Shown: positions 21,241 through 32,877 of the stretch, in pieces
Position numbering within the stretch: position 1 is the first letter of the stretch
How the letters are laid out: every line of letters begins with the position of its first letter
Assembly: GCA_026119935.1 (NCBI GenBank)
Contig: JALRMH010000023.1
Coordinates: 186,001-250,000 of the forward strand
DNA length: 64,000 nucleotides
Source of the DNA: Endothia cerciana
Lineage: Eukaryota; Ascomycota; Sordariomycetes; Diaporthales; Cryphonectriaceae
Direction of reading: 5' to 3'
Translations under genes and position numbers: made by a program
The notes under the pieces: model-generated
What the model was told of the DNA's origin: nothing
Seen by the model: only the letters and a program-made list of their open reading frames with translations
The model's database searches: none

Positions 21241-21912
21241 CTCGAGAAGGAAGCAACGACGAGCTGGATCATAACGATGGCTTCGACGGCGAAGCCGACG
21301 AGATAGTCCATGCCGACGAGGCAGCTCACGCGGAGATACCCGTCGACAAGGGCAAGGCCCCCTCGCATGGCACGACTACCGCGTTAGGTGTGCCATGTTG
21401 TACAGAATTATGTGCGATGAGTGTCTCGACGCTTAAGCCTTCCGCGTCCGGACACTCGGGACGGACAGACCGCTTGCTCTCCTTTTCGGCAAAAGAGCCG
21501 TGGACATGGATCTTGTTTGTGCGTATGGGAAGGCCGTCGGCTGAATTGTCGCGAGACTGGTAGCACAGCCGATTTACGTAGCCTAGGTCATGAAGGGGCA
21601 AACCTCAGTAAGAAAGCTCTCAATGCCCTTTCGAGTCTGATCAGCGTTCTGTTGAGTATGTATGTACAGAAGGAGATGGGACATGGCTCCCCAAGACATG
21701 GCCCCTGCTGGGGATCTTCATCATCTCATTGTGTCTGATGTGCCCATGTCCTGTATCTTTACATAAGGCTTCCCCTGCCGGAGCGTCAGCCTGACAACCA
21801 CTCAAGATACTCGTCTTCGGTGAGAGGTATCGGTTCTGCTCCTGTGACATCCTGGTTGCGGAAAAACCCCTGCCTGTCGGAAAGGTGGAGTTGATAGTAC
21901 GAGGCCCGTCCC
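21241..21912. other. Intergenic between gag relic and CorA-like gene
   Basis: About 670 nt. A short + strand frame near 21246-21400 is rich in Asp, Glu and Ala, without homology I recognise. No gene supported. Confidence 0.4.
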
Positions 21913-22980
21913 TCAACTGTGACGAAAGGGGGAGCTGGAGACCTTATCCCAATAGTGCCACATGGCAACGGCGACGAAGGTAGTTGGGATAGCACACGCC
22001 CAATATATCCAAAACTCTTCAGACACGGTCCATTCCCCGCCGGCGTTGTAGTCGAAAAACGACATGCTAAATATAGCAGATACGAAGGTTGGCGGCAGTA
22101 AGGCCAGGGTGACAACAGAGATGGTCCTCATAGACGCGCTGTCGATCTGGGCCGCGCGGCTGATCTCCACGGATGTGCCTGCGTCATGCTGTGCGACGGT
22201 GTTGAAGTCAAGCTGGATCTGGTTCTGAAGGCGCTTCTCGTTCGAGATGGACCGGTGCCGCAGACTGCCGAGCACGGTCTTGTTGTATTGTAGGCGGGAA
22301 TGGAGGCCTGATGCGGTGGGCCAGCCGGGTTCTAGCCTTGAGTATTCCGTGTGTTGCGCCAGAATGTGATCTACTGTCTGGTTCGCCACGTCCAATGCCT
22401 CTGTTGCGTGGATAGCGTGCCGGGCCAGATCGTGCAGGTGTCTGTACGCCGGCCGGGGTGGGTTTCTGGACAGAACCTCCCGCTCGACAGCCCTGACCTG
22501 GTCGCGCACAGCCCACACCGCGGTGTCCTCAAGGCACAGGACTGCCTCCAAGACGGGTGCATACACCCAAAAGGGGTCACCAAGACAGCCCGCACCCACG
22601 TTGCCGATCAGCGCCAGCAGTTGGTCGAGGACAGCTTGCTGGATATCGAACAGCAGAATTGCCGTCTGTTTCGCGGAACGCAGCCAGCGCGTAAAGATGT
22701 CGATCTTCAGCCACTCGTAGTCGAGGCTGCTATTGACCATCTTCACTTCGAATAATGCCCACGTGCCTAGGAGACTTGGTTAATCATATGCGATCAAGAA
22801 CATGCCGGAGCACCTACTGGTGGCCCCCCTGACGGATCCGCCGTCCCGTGTCGTCTCGCAGCCAAAATACCCGTTCAGATTCCGGCGGTACGCGGACCAC
22901 CACAGCTCGGGCATAGAGAAAGCTTCCGTTAGGGATCGTCGGCAGCCCTGGCACGCCTGGATATCATCTATTCTTGCCAC
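21913..22980 (-). CDS. CorA-like metal transporter domain protein, 5' end unresolved
   Basis: Two exons are supported: 22818 to at least 22980, and 21913-22766, joined by a 51-nt intron (GTAGGT...TAG) that restores 'RGATSTWALFEVKMVNSSL'. The rest reads as the fungal CorA-like type: a long helical region ('RAVEREVLSRNPP', 'LARHAIHATEALDVANQTVD'), then 'ISVVTLALLPPTFVSAIFSM', the short 'SFFDYN' loop and a second membrane helix 'FWIYWACAIPTTFVAVAMWH'. Two C-terminal helices separated by a short loop are the CorA hallmark, here without a canonical GMN. The frame stays open upstream to about 23070, but I cannot find an initiating ATG or further exons, so the gene is either 5' truncated or has undetected exons. 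Fungal members of this clade are not all proven magnesium channels. Confidence 0.68.
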
Positions 22981-23080
22981 GCTACGACGGTGTGAGCTAT
23001 CAACCAGGACCGACGGGCGAGGCCAACAAACATGACATGGATTTTGGGGTCTCCAGGTGACCCTTCTGGCAGATCATGCC

Positions 23081-24516
23081 CGCCAGTGAAATCCTCTGGG
23101 CAGGCTCTTTGCCGCTGCAAGTGGCGGTTGCCTGCGACTTAACAGTGCTTCAGTGATGAGACCTCGTATATTGGGGGGGATTGGACATACCATCTGTCCA
23201 ATGGTAGATATCTACACTCGAGCAACTCTGAAAGCTGGTACGGGGCATGATAATGGTACAGTATCGCAAGCAGAGAAAATACTGCCATATTAAGTTAGCT
23301 GCTGGTAGAGCTGTAAGCACATACGGCAACTGACCTCTCGACAACTGGAACGATGTGTAATATATGAACAAATCAGCAAGTCGATTGCAGAATACATCCC
23401 AGTATGCATGCGCGTTGAAAGCGGCTGAACAACAACATCTGTGATGGCACTGCAACCCAGCAAGCGAAAACACCCTTGTACAGCACAAACACCCCCCACT
23501 ACACATGCACAGGGCATAACCAACAGTAGGCGCCATCCTGCGGAACCACTGTAGAAAATCCACGATGATGCTTACGCAGAGGCGGATCAACGAACAGGGG
23601 GTGAGCTGGCGGATCACGTCGTATTGCGCGCAACATGCACCGAAGACGCTGGTGTCACGTACCGCGTCGCGCTCTTCACCTTGCGGCTTTCTGCACACCT
23701 TGTTGGCGCAATCAGCAGCATTCACAAGACAGGCATAACTGAATGAGCTCTAGGAGTCCCAATGCACCGTGCAAGACGTGCATGTCTACAGCCAGCGTCA
23801 GGTCAAGGGGGGTTAGCGGGTCCTTGAAATCGGCAAAGGCCATCGGCCCTGCAGCACCCCAACGTGGCGCGGGCTGATTGATCAAGACAAGGCGGAATAC
23901 CTGGCGCGGTCCCCTGCAGCCGCGCGTTGTCCAATAACGGAATATCTTAACCATTCAACGGAGCCTTGCAATGGCAGAAGCCTTTCCTGGCGCGTGTCCC
24001 CTGATCGCGCCTCAGTGTCCTTTCTAGACAGGGACAGGTATCGGAGGCCGTATCATCTTCTCTTCGAGGTGCTTTCGACCAAATCAGGAACAGCGTTGTC
24101 CAACGCGTTCCCCGACGAGAATGAACGTCCACAACACTATAGACAGGACTTTGCCCGCGGCTTTGAAGGCTATGCTGCTGACCGCAGCTTGCATATTGCA
24201 TCGCCCCGACACACCGCCCACTTGCAGTGGCCTGCGGAGGCGGCGGCGGCGGTTGTGAACAAAACCTGTGACGGGTCCCCACAATCTCGCTCATCATTTA
24301 GTTACCCCACAGCCTACTCGAATATTGCTTCATTCAAATCCTATCCATGAGCATCTGCCTTCGATATCCCAAGCTTTCCTCCGCTAGAGACATCTATCTC
24401 CACATGCCGTTTCCGCGACTGAGCAACATCGGCTCACTCGGTGGCGCGGGCTTGATGCAGGTGCAGCTCTTGATGCTGCGAACTCCCCTGAGCTTGAAGC
24501 CATTCGTATAGCAACC
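23081..24516. other. Intergenic, about 1.4 kb, possible gene debris
   Basis: Lies between the CorA-like gene and the NLR start. One minus-strand frame near 23725-23940 ('FADFKDPLTPLDLTLAV') faintly resembles an ankyrin repeat, but there is no second copy. No gene supported; it may hold missing CorA exons or decayed sequence. Confidence 0.35.
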
Positions 24517-27500
24517 ATGGATGGCGCCAGCAATGGCAAGAGGTCTCGGGACAGCGCCTATGTTGAGGACGTTTGGTCGTCCCCTGTCTCGAAGCGCTCG
24601 AAACCGGACGGTGACCGCAATTATGATGGCAGGCGTGCACATCTAGAAATCCGGATCCCGGGAACGCTTTCACCAAATGACTACATCATCGGCTGGATCT
24701 GCGCACTTCCCATTGAGTTGGCCGCGGCGCAGGCTATGCTGGACAAGACTCATGAGAGCCCCTGTAGCCCTCCCAATGACAGCAATACCTATACCTTCGG
24801 AAGCATTGGCATGCACAACATCATCATTGCATGCCTTCCATCAGGCCAGTATGGCACAAACAATGCGGCAACCGTGGCGAACAACATGCGGCGGAGTTTT
24901 CCTTCCATACGGATGGGATTCATGGTTGGCATTGGCGGCGGAGTGCCTGGAAAGGCTGATGTGCGCCTTGGGGATGTCGTGGTGGGCGACCGAGTACTCC
25001 AATACGACTTCGGCAAGACTGTCCGGGACGGTGTTTTTGAACGGACAAGCACTCCATACAAGCCCCCTCATGAGATTATGACGGCCGTCTCCAATCTACG
25101 AGCGGGACACGAACGAAAGCCTAGCAAGATTCCTGCTATTCTCTCCGATATGCTTCAACGGAATCCGGAGATGACCGCATATTCTCGTCATGGTGAACTT
25201 AAAGACTTGCTATTTGACAGCGTATACGATCACCGCCAATCGATGGAAGACTGCGAGCATTGCGATCATTCAAAGCTGCTGGCGCGAGACCCTCGAAGGA
25301 ACAACGGCCCAGGGATCCACTATGGGGTCATTGCTTCTGGGAATCAGGTTATGAAACATGGGAAGACACGGGACAAGGTGGCTCAGGGCCTGGGCATTCT
25401 CTGCTTTGAGATGGAGGCGGCAGGGTTGACAGACCACTTTCCGTGCCTGGTTATACGTGGAATTTGCGACTATTCAGATTCGCATAAAAGCAAACAATGG
25501 CAACGATACGCAGCTGCAACAGCGGCAGCATATACCAAGGATCTTCTTCACACTATACCTGCCGTTGAGATCCCAAAGATCGTGATGGCACCTGCCGTTG
25601 GTAAGCAACACAACCTCGCAGAGGAGACTGCGTTTCGCTTACATGTTCATAGAACGAGCAATATTGCAAGAACGCCGAGAATCTCTGTTGGATTCTTTGA
25701 GGTTTGACCAGATCGATTCCCGACACTCCAACATCAGAGCGGCCTACTCCAAAACATGCGAGTGGCTGCTCAGACATCCTGACTACACGGATTGGCTGGA
25801 TCCTGACAAGTTTGACAGCCATCGCGGCTTTCTATGGATCAATGGTAAGCCTGGTTCAGGGAAGTCGACCTTGATGAAGTTTGCTTTCGCAAAAGCAAAA
25901 CGAAAGACAGTTGATGATGCGGCCATCATTTCATTCTTCTTCAACGCAAGAGGAGATACTCTCGAAAAGACGGTGATTGGGATGTACCGATCCCTTCTAC
26001 TCCAGCTGCTGGAGAAGCTCCCAGACCTTCAGGAGTTGCTGGACGACCCATATCTCATTGCTCAGAATCAGAAGGGCTCTTTTGTGTGGGATGTGGGGGT
26101 GCTTCAAAATCTTTTCTCCTCTACGGTAGCACGACTCAACCAGCGACGCTTGATGTGCTTTGTTGATGCTCTTGATGAGTGTGACGAGGACCAAGTACGA
26201 GCTATGGTGGAGTTCTTCGAGGCTTTAGGAGATGCTGTGCTAGCGAAAGCGGAAGCAGCCTCTATATCTGCTTTTCCAGTCGTCACTATCCTTGCATCAC
26301 AATCCAGCATGGCCGAAAGTTGGTCCTGGAAGACCAGCCGGGTCATGGACAAGACTTGGAGAAATACGTGCGAGGCCGCCTCAGAGCGGGGACAGGCCGC
26401 TTGATTGCAGAGATCAGAGACCAAATACTTCAGAAGGCGGCTGGCGTTTTCATGTGGACTGTCCTTGTCGTCGACATTCTCAACAGGGAGTTCGAACGGG
26501 GTCGCATCTTTGCAGTGAAGAAAAGGCTGCAAGAGATACCCGACCAACTGAGCGACTTGTTCAAAGAGATTTTGAGGAGGGATAGCGAAAACATGGCCGA
26601 ACTGCTGCTATGCATTCAGTGGATACTTTACGCAAAGCGGCCGTTGAGGCGTGAAGAATTCTACTTCGCAGTTGTGTCCGGCATATCCCCAGAGAGCTTG
26701 GCCGAATGGGAGCCGGAATATCAGAGCACAGACGACATGGGACGATTTGTCCTGAGCTCTTCAAAAGGACTTGCCGAGGTTACCAAGTCCAAACACCAAA
26801 CGGTTCAGTTCATCCATGAATCCGTGCGAGATTTCCTTGTCAAGGATGATGGTCTCCGCGATCTATGGCGTGAGCTCGGAGAAGACATTCAGAGCTCCAG
26901 TCACGATAGACTAAAGCAGTGCTGTCTTACCTACATCAGGCTCGACGTCTTCGCGTACTTAGCCAGGAGTGGTTTACCTGCAGGTGTAGCAATGCCAAAG
27001 GCATCTTCAGATGAAGCGAAAACGATGCGACAGTTGGTTTCGGAAAGATTCCCCTTCCTTGAATACGCTGTCCTTCAAGTGTTCTATCATGCCAATGAAG
27101 CAGCGGCTGGATTGCCACAAGACACCTTTCTGGAGGAATTTCCCCTCGGGGATTGGATCAATCTTAATAACCTGGTCGAAAAGCACCAAATCCGCCGTTA
27201 TACGCCAACCGCAAGTCTTCTATACCTTCTCGCAGAGAGCAACCGGGCAAGGCTGATAAGTACACAACTTCAACACGATCTAAGAATCGATATTCAGGGA
27301 GAGCGATACCGATATCCTTTTTTCGCTGCCTTGGCCAACGGACATCAAGATGCGGCTGAAGCAATATTGCAACAGAAGCTGAATCTTTCGAAAGACGACA
27401 ATATCTTCGTGCAGATAGAGCATGGGCGGAGGTTTGCGGCTCGCAAAGGCCAGACCCCGCTTTCATGGGCTGCAGAGAATGGGCACGAGGGTATTATGAA

Positions 27501-27943
27501 GCTGCTTCTTGATACAGGCAAGGTTGATGCCGACTCGAAGGATAATTATAGCCGGACACCGCTCTTGCGGGCTGCAGAGAAGGGGCACGAGGGTATTATG
27601 AAGCTGCTTCTTGATACAGGCAAGGTTAATGCCGACTCGAAGAATATATTATTTAGCTGGACACCGCTCTCGTGGGCTGCAGGGATAGGGCATGAGGGTA
27701 TTGTGAAGCTGCTTCTTGAAACAGGCAAGGTTAATGCCGACTCGAAGGATAATTATGGCCGGACACCGCTCTTGTGGGCTGCAGAGAATGGGCACGAGAG
27801 TATTGTGAAGCTGCTATCAGGAGGTTGAGTTCGGCTCGATGGACGAAAATCGCTGGCCACCGCTCTCGTGTGCTGCGCGGAGCGGGCACAACGGTGATTT
27901 CCACACCAGCAGGGTCTCTGAACAAAAGAACTACGAGTTATAA
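24517..27943 (+). pseudogene. NLR-like PNP_UDP - NACHT - ankyrin gene with two frame breaks
   Basis: Exon 1 (24517-25600) encodes a nucleoside-phosphorylase-like domain: 'IIGWICALPIELAAAQAML', 'FMVGIGGGVPG', 'EMEAAGLTDHFPCLVIRGIC'. After a 52-nt intron (GTAAGC...TAG, 25601-25652) a linker leads into NACHT: Walker A 'WINGKPGSGKSTLMKF' and Walker B 'LMCFVDALDECDEDQ'. Then the frame breaks: 'ICFSSRHYPCITIQHG' and all that follows lie in another frame, and the switch falls between 26185 and 26270 with no plausible intron. The NACHT winged-helix part and a helical spacer continue to four ankyrin repeats, then 'KLLSGG' and a stop at 27828. A fifth ankyrin-like piece ('WPPLSCAARSGHNG') continues out of frame to 27943, a second break. 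Intact relatives act in fungal allorecognition or immunity-like cell death. A single-base assembly error could explain the first break. Confidence 0.8.
27457..27828 (+). repeat. Four near-identical ankyrin repeats at the DNA level
   Basis: The word 'gggcacgagggtattatgaa' (with small variations) recurs at about 27481, 27583, 27688 and 27790, spaced 102, 105 and 102 nt (34, 35 and 34 residues, one ankyrin unit each). Neighbouring units are almost identical in nucleotide sequence, not only in protein. Confidence 0.9.
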
Positions 27944-28299
27944 TTCATGTAGCTAAAATATTTCAAGTATTTACTACAAGAATGACGTGTGTTCATGATA
28001 TATTTCCGCTTTTGAGTGCGCAAATAGCAATAGCTGGGTGCACGAGTTGTGTTAGTTCGTACTTATGCTTCCTATGCGTGATGCAGTTTTGTTCACTTCT
28101 TGCTAGTAGTAGCATGTCCATATTCATATGGCATAAACTGGCTCTGCTAGCCATTGAATCATCCATCCTATATCTCATGTGATAAGCCTGTCTGCACTTC
28201 CACTTTTCGATTTTCTCTGTTTCCTTTTTTCCCCCCACCTTTCCACCTTTTCCTTTCTTTTCTCATTTTTTATGAAAAAGTAACAACAACAAAAAAACT
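27944..28299. other. Intergenic between NLR relic and cutinase relic
   Basis: 356 nt, AT-rich and pyrimidine-rich near 28200-28265. Nothing recognisable. Confidence 0.5.
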
Positions 28300-29295
28300 T
28301 TATTCACAACTGCTCCACCACAAAAGCCGCGGCCGCGGCGGCGTTTTCGCATACGTCAGGTACAGAACTGGGGTAGGATCACCAAAGTCGCAGATATTAT
28401 TGCCCTCATGGCATATTATGAGGACCTTACCCGAGTCGATATTGGCAACGGCGGTGTAGCTATGTGTTGGAGAGGGGGGGGGGGAGGGCAGCATACACAA
28501 GGACCGCCTTACCACCTGTCGTATGGGGCTTGAAGAAGGTAGGACAGGGGGAAACATGGGGAGAAAGAGAGAGAGACACCATACCTGGGTCGCCAAACGT
28601 CACGACAGCACTGGACTTCTCCGTGGTGGCAGCGGGCAGGTCGAAGGTCGCGAGATGGACAACCTGCGCACCCTGCGAGTACCTGCTCATGACCACGTGG
28701 GTATTCAGGCACTGGCTGAAGGCCTGTGTAACGAGGGTAGCCCTTGGCGGCGAAGCGTTTTATTAAGTTAGCATTTCTGTCCCCTCACCAGGCCAGGCCA
28801 GGCCAGGCCAGGCCAGGCATGCGAGACAAGCGAGAACAAGGCTAACTCACATATCCGCCCCCGCAATCGTGCTGCCGCCCTCTAGGTACCGCGAAACAAT
28901 GGTGCCGTAGGTGTTCACGCCCTAGAAGATGGAGGTGGTGGCGCTCCCCAGCGCGCTCTGCAGCGCGGCGTAGAACTCGGCCCGACCAGGGCGCCCAAAT
29001 TGCTGGGCTCGTCGGTGCTCTGTACAAGGATGAGCATAACGTCGGCACACCTGCTGGCGGTGAGGCCGTTGGAGGTGGTCAAGTATCCTAGGGTGATGGC
29101 TAGGGCCTTGTCGGCACTCTCTAGCACGACCTACGAGTCGGCGAGGGTAATACTGGCGGGAAAGAGCTCGGAGATATAGACCATTATCTGGTTGATGTCC
29201 AGGCGGGGCAGCAGGGCCCTGGAGGGTGGGGCCTGGGGGATCGTGGCAGCCGAGGCGCTCAGGGCCAGGGACAGGAGGGCGCTGGAGGACTCCAT
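28300..29295 (-). pseudogene. Cutinase-family pseudogene
   Basis: From an ATG at 29295 with signal-peptide-like 'LLSLALSASAATIPQAPPSRA', the minus strand shows cutinase landmarks in pieces: 'CADVMLILVQSTDEPSNLGA' (the CADV..I.ARGT.E.GN.G region), 'FYAALQSALGSATTSIF', 'GVNTYGTIVSRYLEGG', 'VVMSRYSQGAQVVH' (normally GYSQG) and 'ICHEGNNICDFGD' followed by 'LYLTYA'. Lesions: TAG at 29131-29133, a frame change near 28980-29000, TAG at 28922-28924. The catalytic Asp (normally G-D-x-V/I-C) reads Asn and the catalytic His (normally A-H-L-x-Y) reads Tyr, while the nucleophile Ser in YSQG remains. Intron-like gaps lie near 28740-28850 and 28460-28590. Functional cutinases hydrolyse plant cutin polyester; this copy cannot. 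Confidence 0.82.
28788..28819. repeat. GGCCA microsatellite
   Basis: About six tandem copies of the 5-mer ggcca, inside what would be an intron of the cutinase relic. Confidence 0.9.
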
Positions 29296-30269
29296 ACTGG
29301 CTGTGGGGAAAGAGAGTAGAATGAGCGAGATAGATGAATGGATGAAGGTAAGAATGACAGATCTCAGCAGCGTGTGCCTGAGTTGAGCGGTCCGAGACCC
29401 GGGGGAAGACGGCGGCTAGGCTGCTGCACTGTTCTCCTGGTGGTTGTTAGGCTCCCCAATATGCGCGGGGGAAAGGCTTTCGTGCCTGAAAATCCCGTGA
29501 GGATCGCTCTCGAACGAGACGTCCCCCCCCCCCCCTCCCCAATATACAGACGGTCCTTCCGGCCCAATATCCGGGGGTCCGGATCCTATTCCATCGTGGA
29601 CCACGAGAAAGTCCATAGAGGTCTCATGGCCCCCCTCTGATGCCTAGACAGGGAAGCAGGCACCGAGGTGGAGGATGACGAGGTCGATGACTGCAGGTGT
29701 CAACGCAAGGGATGACAGATCCCTATCAGTCAGCGTTGCTCGTCACCCGTGTTTCATAAAAGTAAGCAGCCTGTCTCTGAAGGTTAAATATCAGGGTTCA
29801 TCAATTCTGGTTAGCTGAGCTCTACCACGATGATGCTGACGACAACCACCACGTTGGCCACAGGAACCCGGAGCTGAGCCCATCCATAGCTTTAATCCCA
29901 CAACTCAAACCCCCCTAGGAGTAACCAGTCTGGATCCCCAGCCGCGCAAGAATGCAACACCCCCCGTGCCCTCGGGAGGATGCAGCAGGTTGTGGATGCA
30001 GGACGAAATGAGATCATCGTCAACTCGAGATGGGGCGATCAAAAACCAGAAAAGGGGGATTGAAAGAAGAAAGAAAAGGAACAAAGAAACAAAAACCGTC
30101 GCACCGTTGTCCATAAAACAGTTGAGCCACGCATCCATACCACGCATCCATGCAGGGCAGCAGCTCCCCTTCCTTCCCATCAGAGATAATATCCGTCTGA
30201 CATCGTGTCACGTTGTCGTGATCGTAGCTTCATGTAAAGACGTGTGTGCGCACCCGCGAAGGCCTGGCC
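29296..30269. other. Intergenic, about 1 kb
   Basis: Between the cutinase relic's start and the 3' end of the second rhodopsin-domain gene. Contains a C-run at about 29521-29537. No gene supported. Confidence 0.45.
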
Positions 30270-31706
30270 TCAGGCAGTGACGAGGGTGGTCTCGGAGTGG
30301 ACGTCCGAGGGCTGCTTGGGCAGCCGCCTGCCCTGCTCCTCGTCCCTACCCTCGCGGTCACCGCCGACGCCGCTGTTGTTGCTGTTACTATTGTAGGCGG
30401 GCAGGCTGTTCATCTCATGCTCCTCGGGATAGCCACCCTCCTCCTTATCGGACATCGCGACGGGGCGGAGGGGCCCGAGGGGGAACTGCCGCTGGCGGGA
30501 GGTGCCGTGATCGGCGGTGACGGCGGGGGCGGCGACAAAGCCGTCCCGGCCGCTGCGGAAGGAGCTGAACTGGCCCGTGGTGCTGTGGCCGGTCAGGATG
30601 CGGAGGAGGGGCCGGAGGGCGGCGGCCGAGGCGGCGAAGATGCTGAGGCCCAGCTCGACGTCGGCCCAGACCAGCAGCTGGTAGTGCAGGAAGTCGAGCT
30701 GGGACGGCTCGGCGAACTGGAGCTGGACGAGGATGACCAGCTTCGCGATGGTGGCGCCGCTGGCACTGCAGTTGGGGGGAAGAACGGGGCGTGGTCGTCA
30801 GCACAAGGTCTATCGTCATATTGCCTACGAAAGCACGGTAGCCGCGTGCTAATCATTCCCGATCCTCCCCCCGGCTGGGTTGGTGGGGCTGGGGCCGACT
30901 TACATCATACCCAAGCTCAGCAGGCCGCAGACGATGTACTTCATGCGCTGGCTGAGGGTGGAGTTCCACAGCATGGGGACGGGGTACAGGGCGAAGAAGA
31001 AGTCGATGGCGATGTTGGAGATCATGCGGAAGTAGCCGACGTCGGTGCAGGTCTGGTCGCCGGCGTAGTCCGTGGCGCCGGTGGTCTCGGCACAGATGTC
31101 GGAGGAGAAGATGGTGGTGATGAAGGTCCAGATGACAACGACTATGATGGAGGTGACGAGGATGGCCTGGTTCCTGAGGTTGCAGGCGAGGCGGTACAGG
31201 ACGAGGGCGACGGCGATCTTGACGAGGCCAGACGAGATGTACAGCATCAGCTGGTTGGCCCAGTAGTACTGTTCGTGTTTTACGGGACCGAAGTCAGCGT
31301 CTGCAGATGGCCCTCTCCTACCACCTCCCCATCCACCCTTGAGGACCCGAGGGCGCACTGGGCGCGGGCGCGACGTACCTTCATCATCACGTCGTAGTCG
31401 AACCAGGGCTTGTAGCTCTCCTGGGCGAAGCCGTAGTGCATCGAGATGAGGCCGACGATACAGGCAGTGATATAGCCGAGCTGCGAGGGAAGAGACAGGC
31501 GACGCGTCAGCCTCTGAAGGGATATCGACGCTGCTCGAATGGTGATGAGGCGGTAGAAGACTTACGTAGGACAGGACCAGGAAGGCATCATCCCAGCCGA
31601 AGGCCTTGACGAGCCAGAGGCGCACGTACAGCCGCAGCGAGACGGCGAAGAAGTTGATAACAAGGAACGTCACCATGGCGCCCACCATATTGGCCGTGTA
31701 AGACAT
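30270..31706 (-). CDS. Fungal rhodopsin-domain (PTH11-like) integral membrane protein
   Basis: Exons 31566-31706, 31379-31480, 30904-31268 and 30270-30765 (367 residues), introns starting GTAAGT, GTACGT and GTAAGT. Membrane helices in order include 'MVTFLVINFFAVSLRLYVRL', 'LGYITACIVGLISMHYGFA', 'YWANQLMLYISSGLVKIAVA', 'AILVTSIIVVVIWTFITTIF' and 'NIAIDFFFALYPVPMLWN'. Landmarks are 'KAFGWDDAFLVLSY' (GWDD) and 'IDFFFALYPVPMLW' (D....P.P). The C-terminal ~75 residues are a hydrophilic cytosolic tail. The + strand carries a long frame over this gene, but it is a GC-driven shadow. Role as receptor or sensor is only assumed for the family. Not closely similar to the 4.6 kb paralogue. Confidence 0.9.
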
Positions 31707-32877
31707 CCTGACTGATTTGGCGTGGGTGAAAGGAGGGCGGGGAGGTGTCAACAGGGTGCGTCAACAATGGTGAATGGGTGGTCGGCTGTGGTGCGGCGAC
31801 AATGGGATCGTGGAGAAGAGGTTTCCAGAAGCTTAGATGGATCGTGTGGGCGGAAGGAAACCTGATGCTCAAAGAACGATTGAAGGGCTGCAGAGATGGT
31901 GGAAGGTCGGAGACGATCGAGAAAGTGGGTTTGGGCTTCGGACTGGAGAGCGAGCTTTTGCTGTGGTCGGTGGAAAAGTGTGGCTCGCAGGCCTCGTGGG
32001 CCTACAGGGAATTCAAGGCTCCAACTGAAGGTGCTGGAAGCTAGGCTTTCTGCTGTGGTTATTTCTCACCTCGTCGTCAGATGCAGGAAAGATGGGGTGG
32101 CGCATGGAGTGGATAGCCTGATGTTGGGTCAAGCATCTTAAGAACCTCTGATAAAGCCTGGTTGATCTTCCGACCATCATCAGCATGACCTATTTTGAAC
32201 GTCTTGGGACTCGCTGCACGGGCCTTTGTGGATTGTGCCCTCAAAGGTGTGTCTCTGCAAAGTTGACAGGAGACCATTGTAGATCTGGAAAATGCACCTT
32301 CAGCCTCTGGGATAGGCTACCTTTGCCTAGGCAGCTTGAAAATGGCGAGGCAAGTGGTTTGACCGAGTGCTCACAGACTTGTCCATGCTATTTTAGAGAA
32401 GCTCGCTGTCCAGCTAGCCCATGTTTCTGGTCGATGCATTCATCTGTTATGTAGGCTGTCATGCTTGAGATGTGCAACTGCCGCAGAGCTGGGGGCATGG
32501 ACCGAATATCAGTTGTGCACGGTGGGGGCATATCACAAGCCAAGCATTGGACGCCTTCAGAGGATGGATGGTAAAGGTAAGTGATGGCTTCTCATTTTCC
32601 AATTAACTCTCTAAAAGTATTGTACATACCAAGGCAACACATGTGGTCCATGCTAAGGACCATGCGTGCCTCCCAGAGTGACCCACCAGTGCCTGGCTAT
32701 TATACAATGCTCTGTCTGCAAGGGCTGTTTTGTATGCTCTTGAAAATCCTGCATGACATTTTTACAATTCGGCTTTGTGTGTTGTGCTGGGCACTCCCTC
32801 AGCTGCCCGTACCGTCAGCCTGCTGCCCTCGTATTCTTTCACGCCCTCCCTCTTGTGAACGGCAGGGCGCTCGGCCC
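31707..32877. other. Intergenic, about 1.2 kb
   Basis: Promoter side of the rhodopsin-domain gene and 3' flank of the LipB-like gene. No gene supported. Confidence 0.45.

Noticed and set aside
23150..23725. 191-codon minus-strand frame rich in Cys
   Set aside because: No recognisable domain, odd composition, and no splice connection to the CorA-like gene.
27457..27828. CRISPR-like array
   Set aside because: Repeats are coding ankyrin units without spacers, in a eukaryotic gene.
30246..31397. 383-codon open frame on the + strand
   Set aside because: Antisense to the spliced rhodopsin-domain gene; low-complexity Gly/Asp/Glu content from high GC, no domain.
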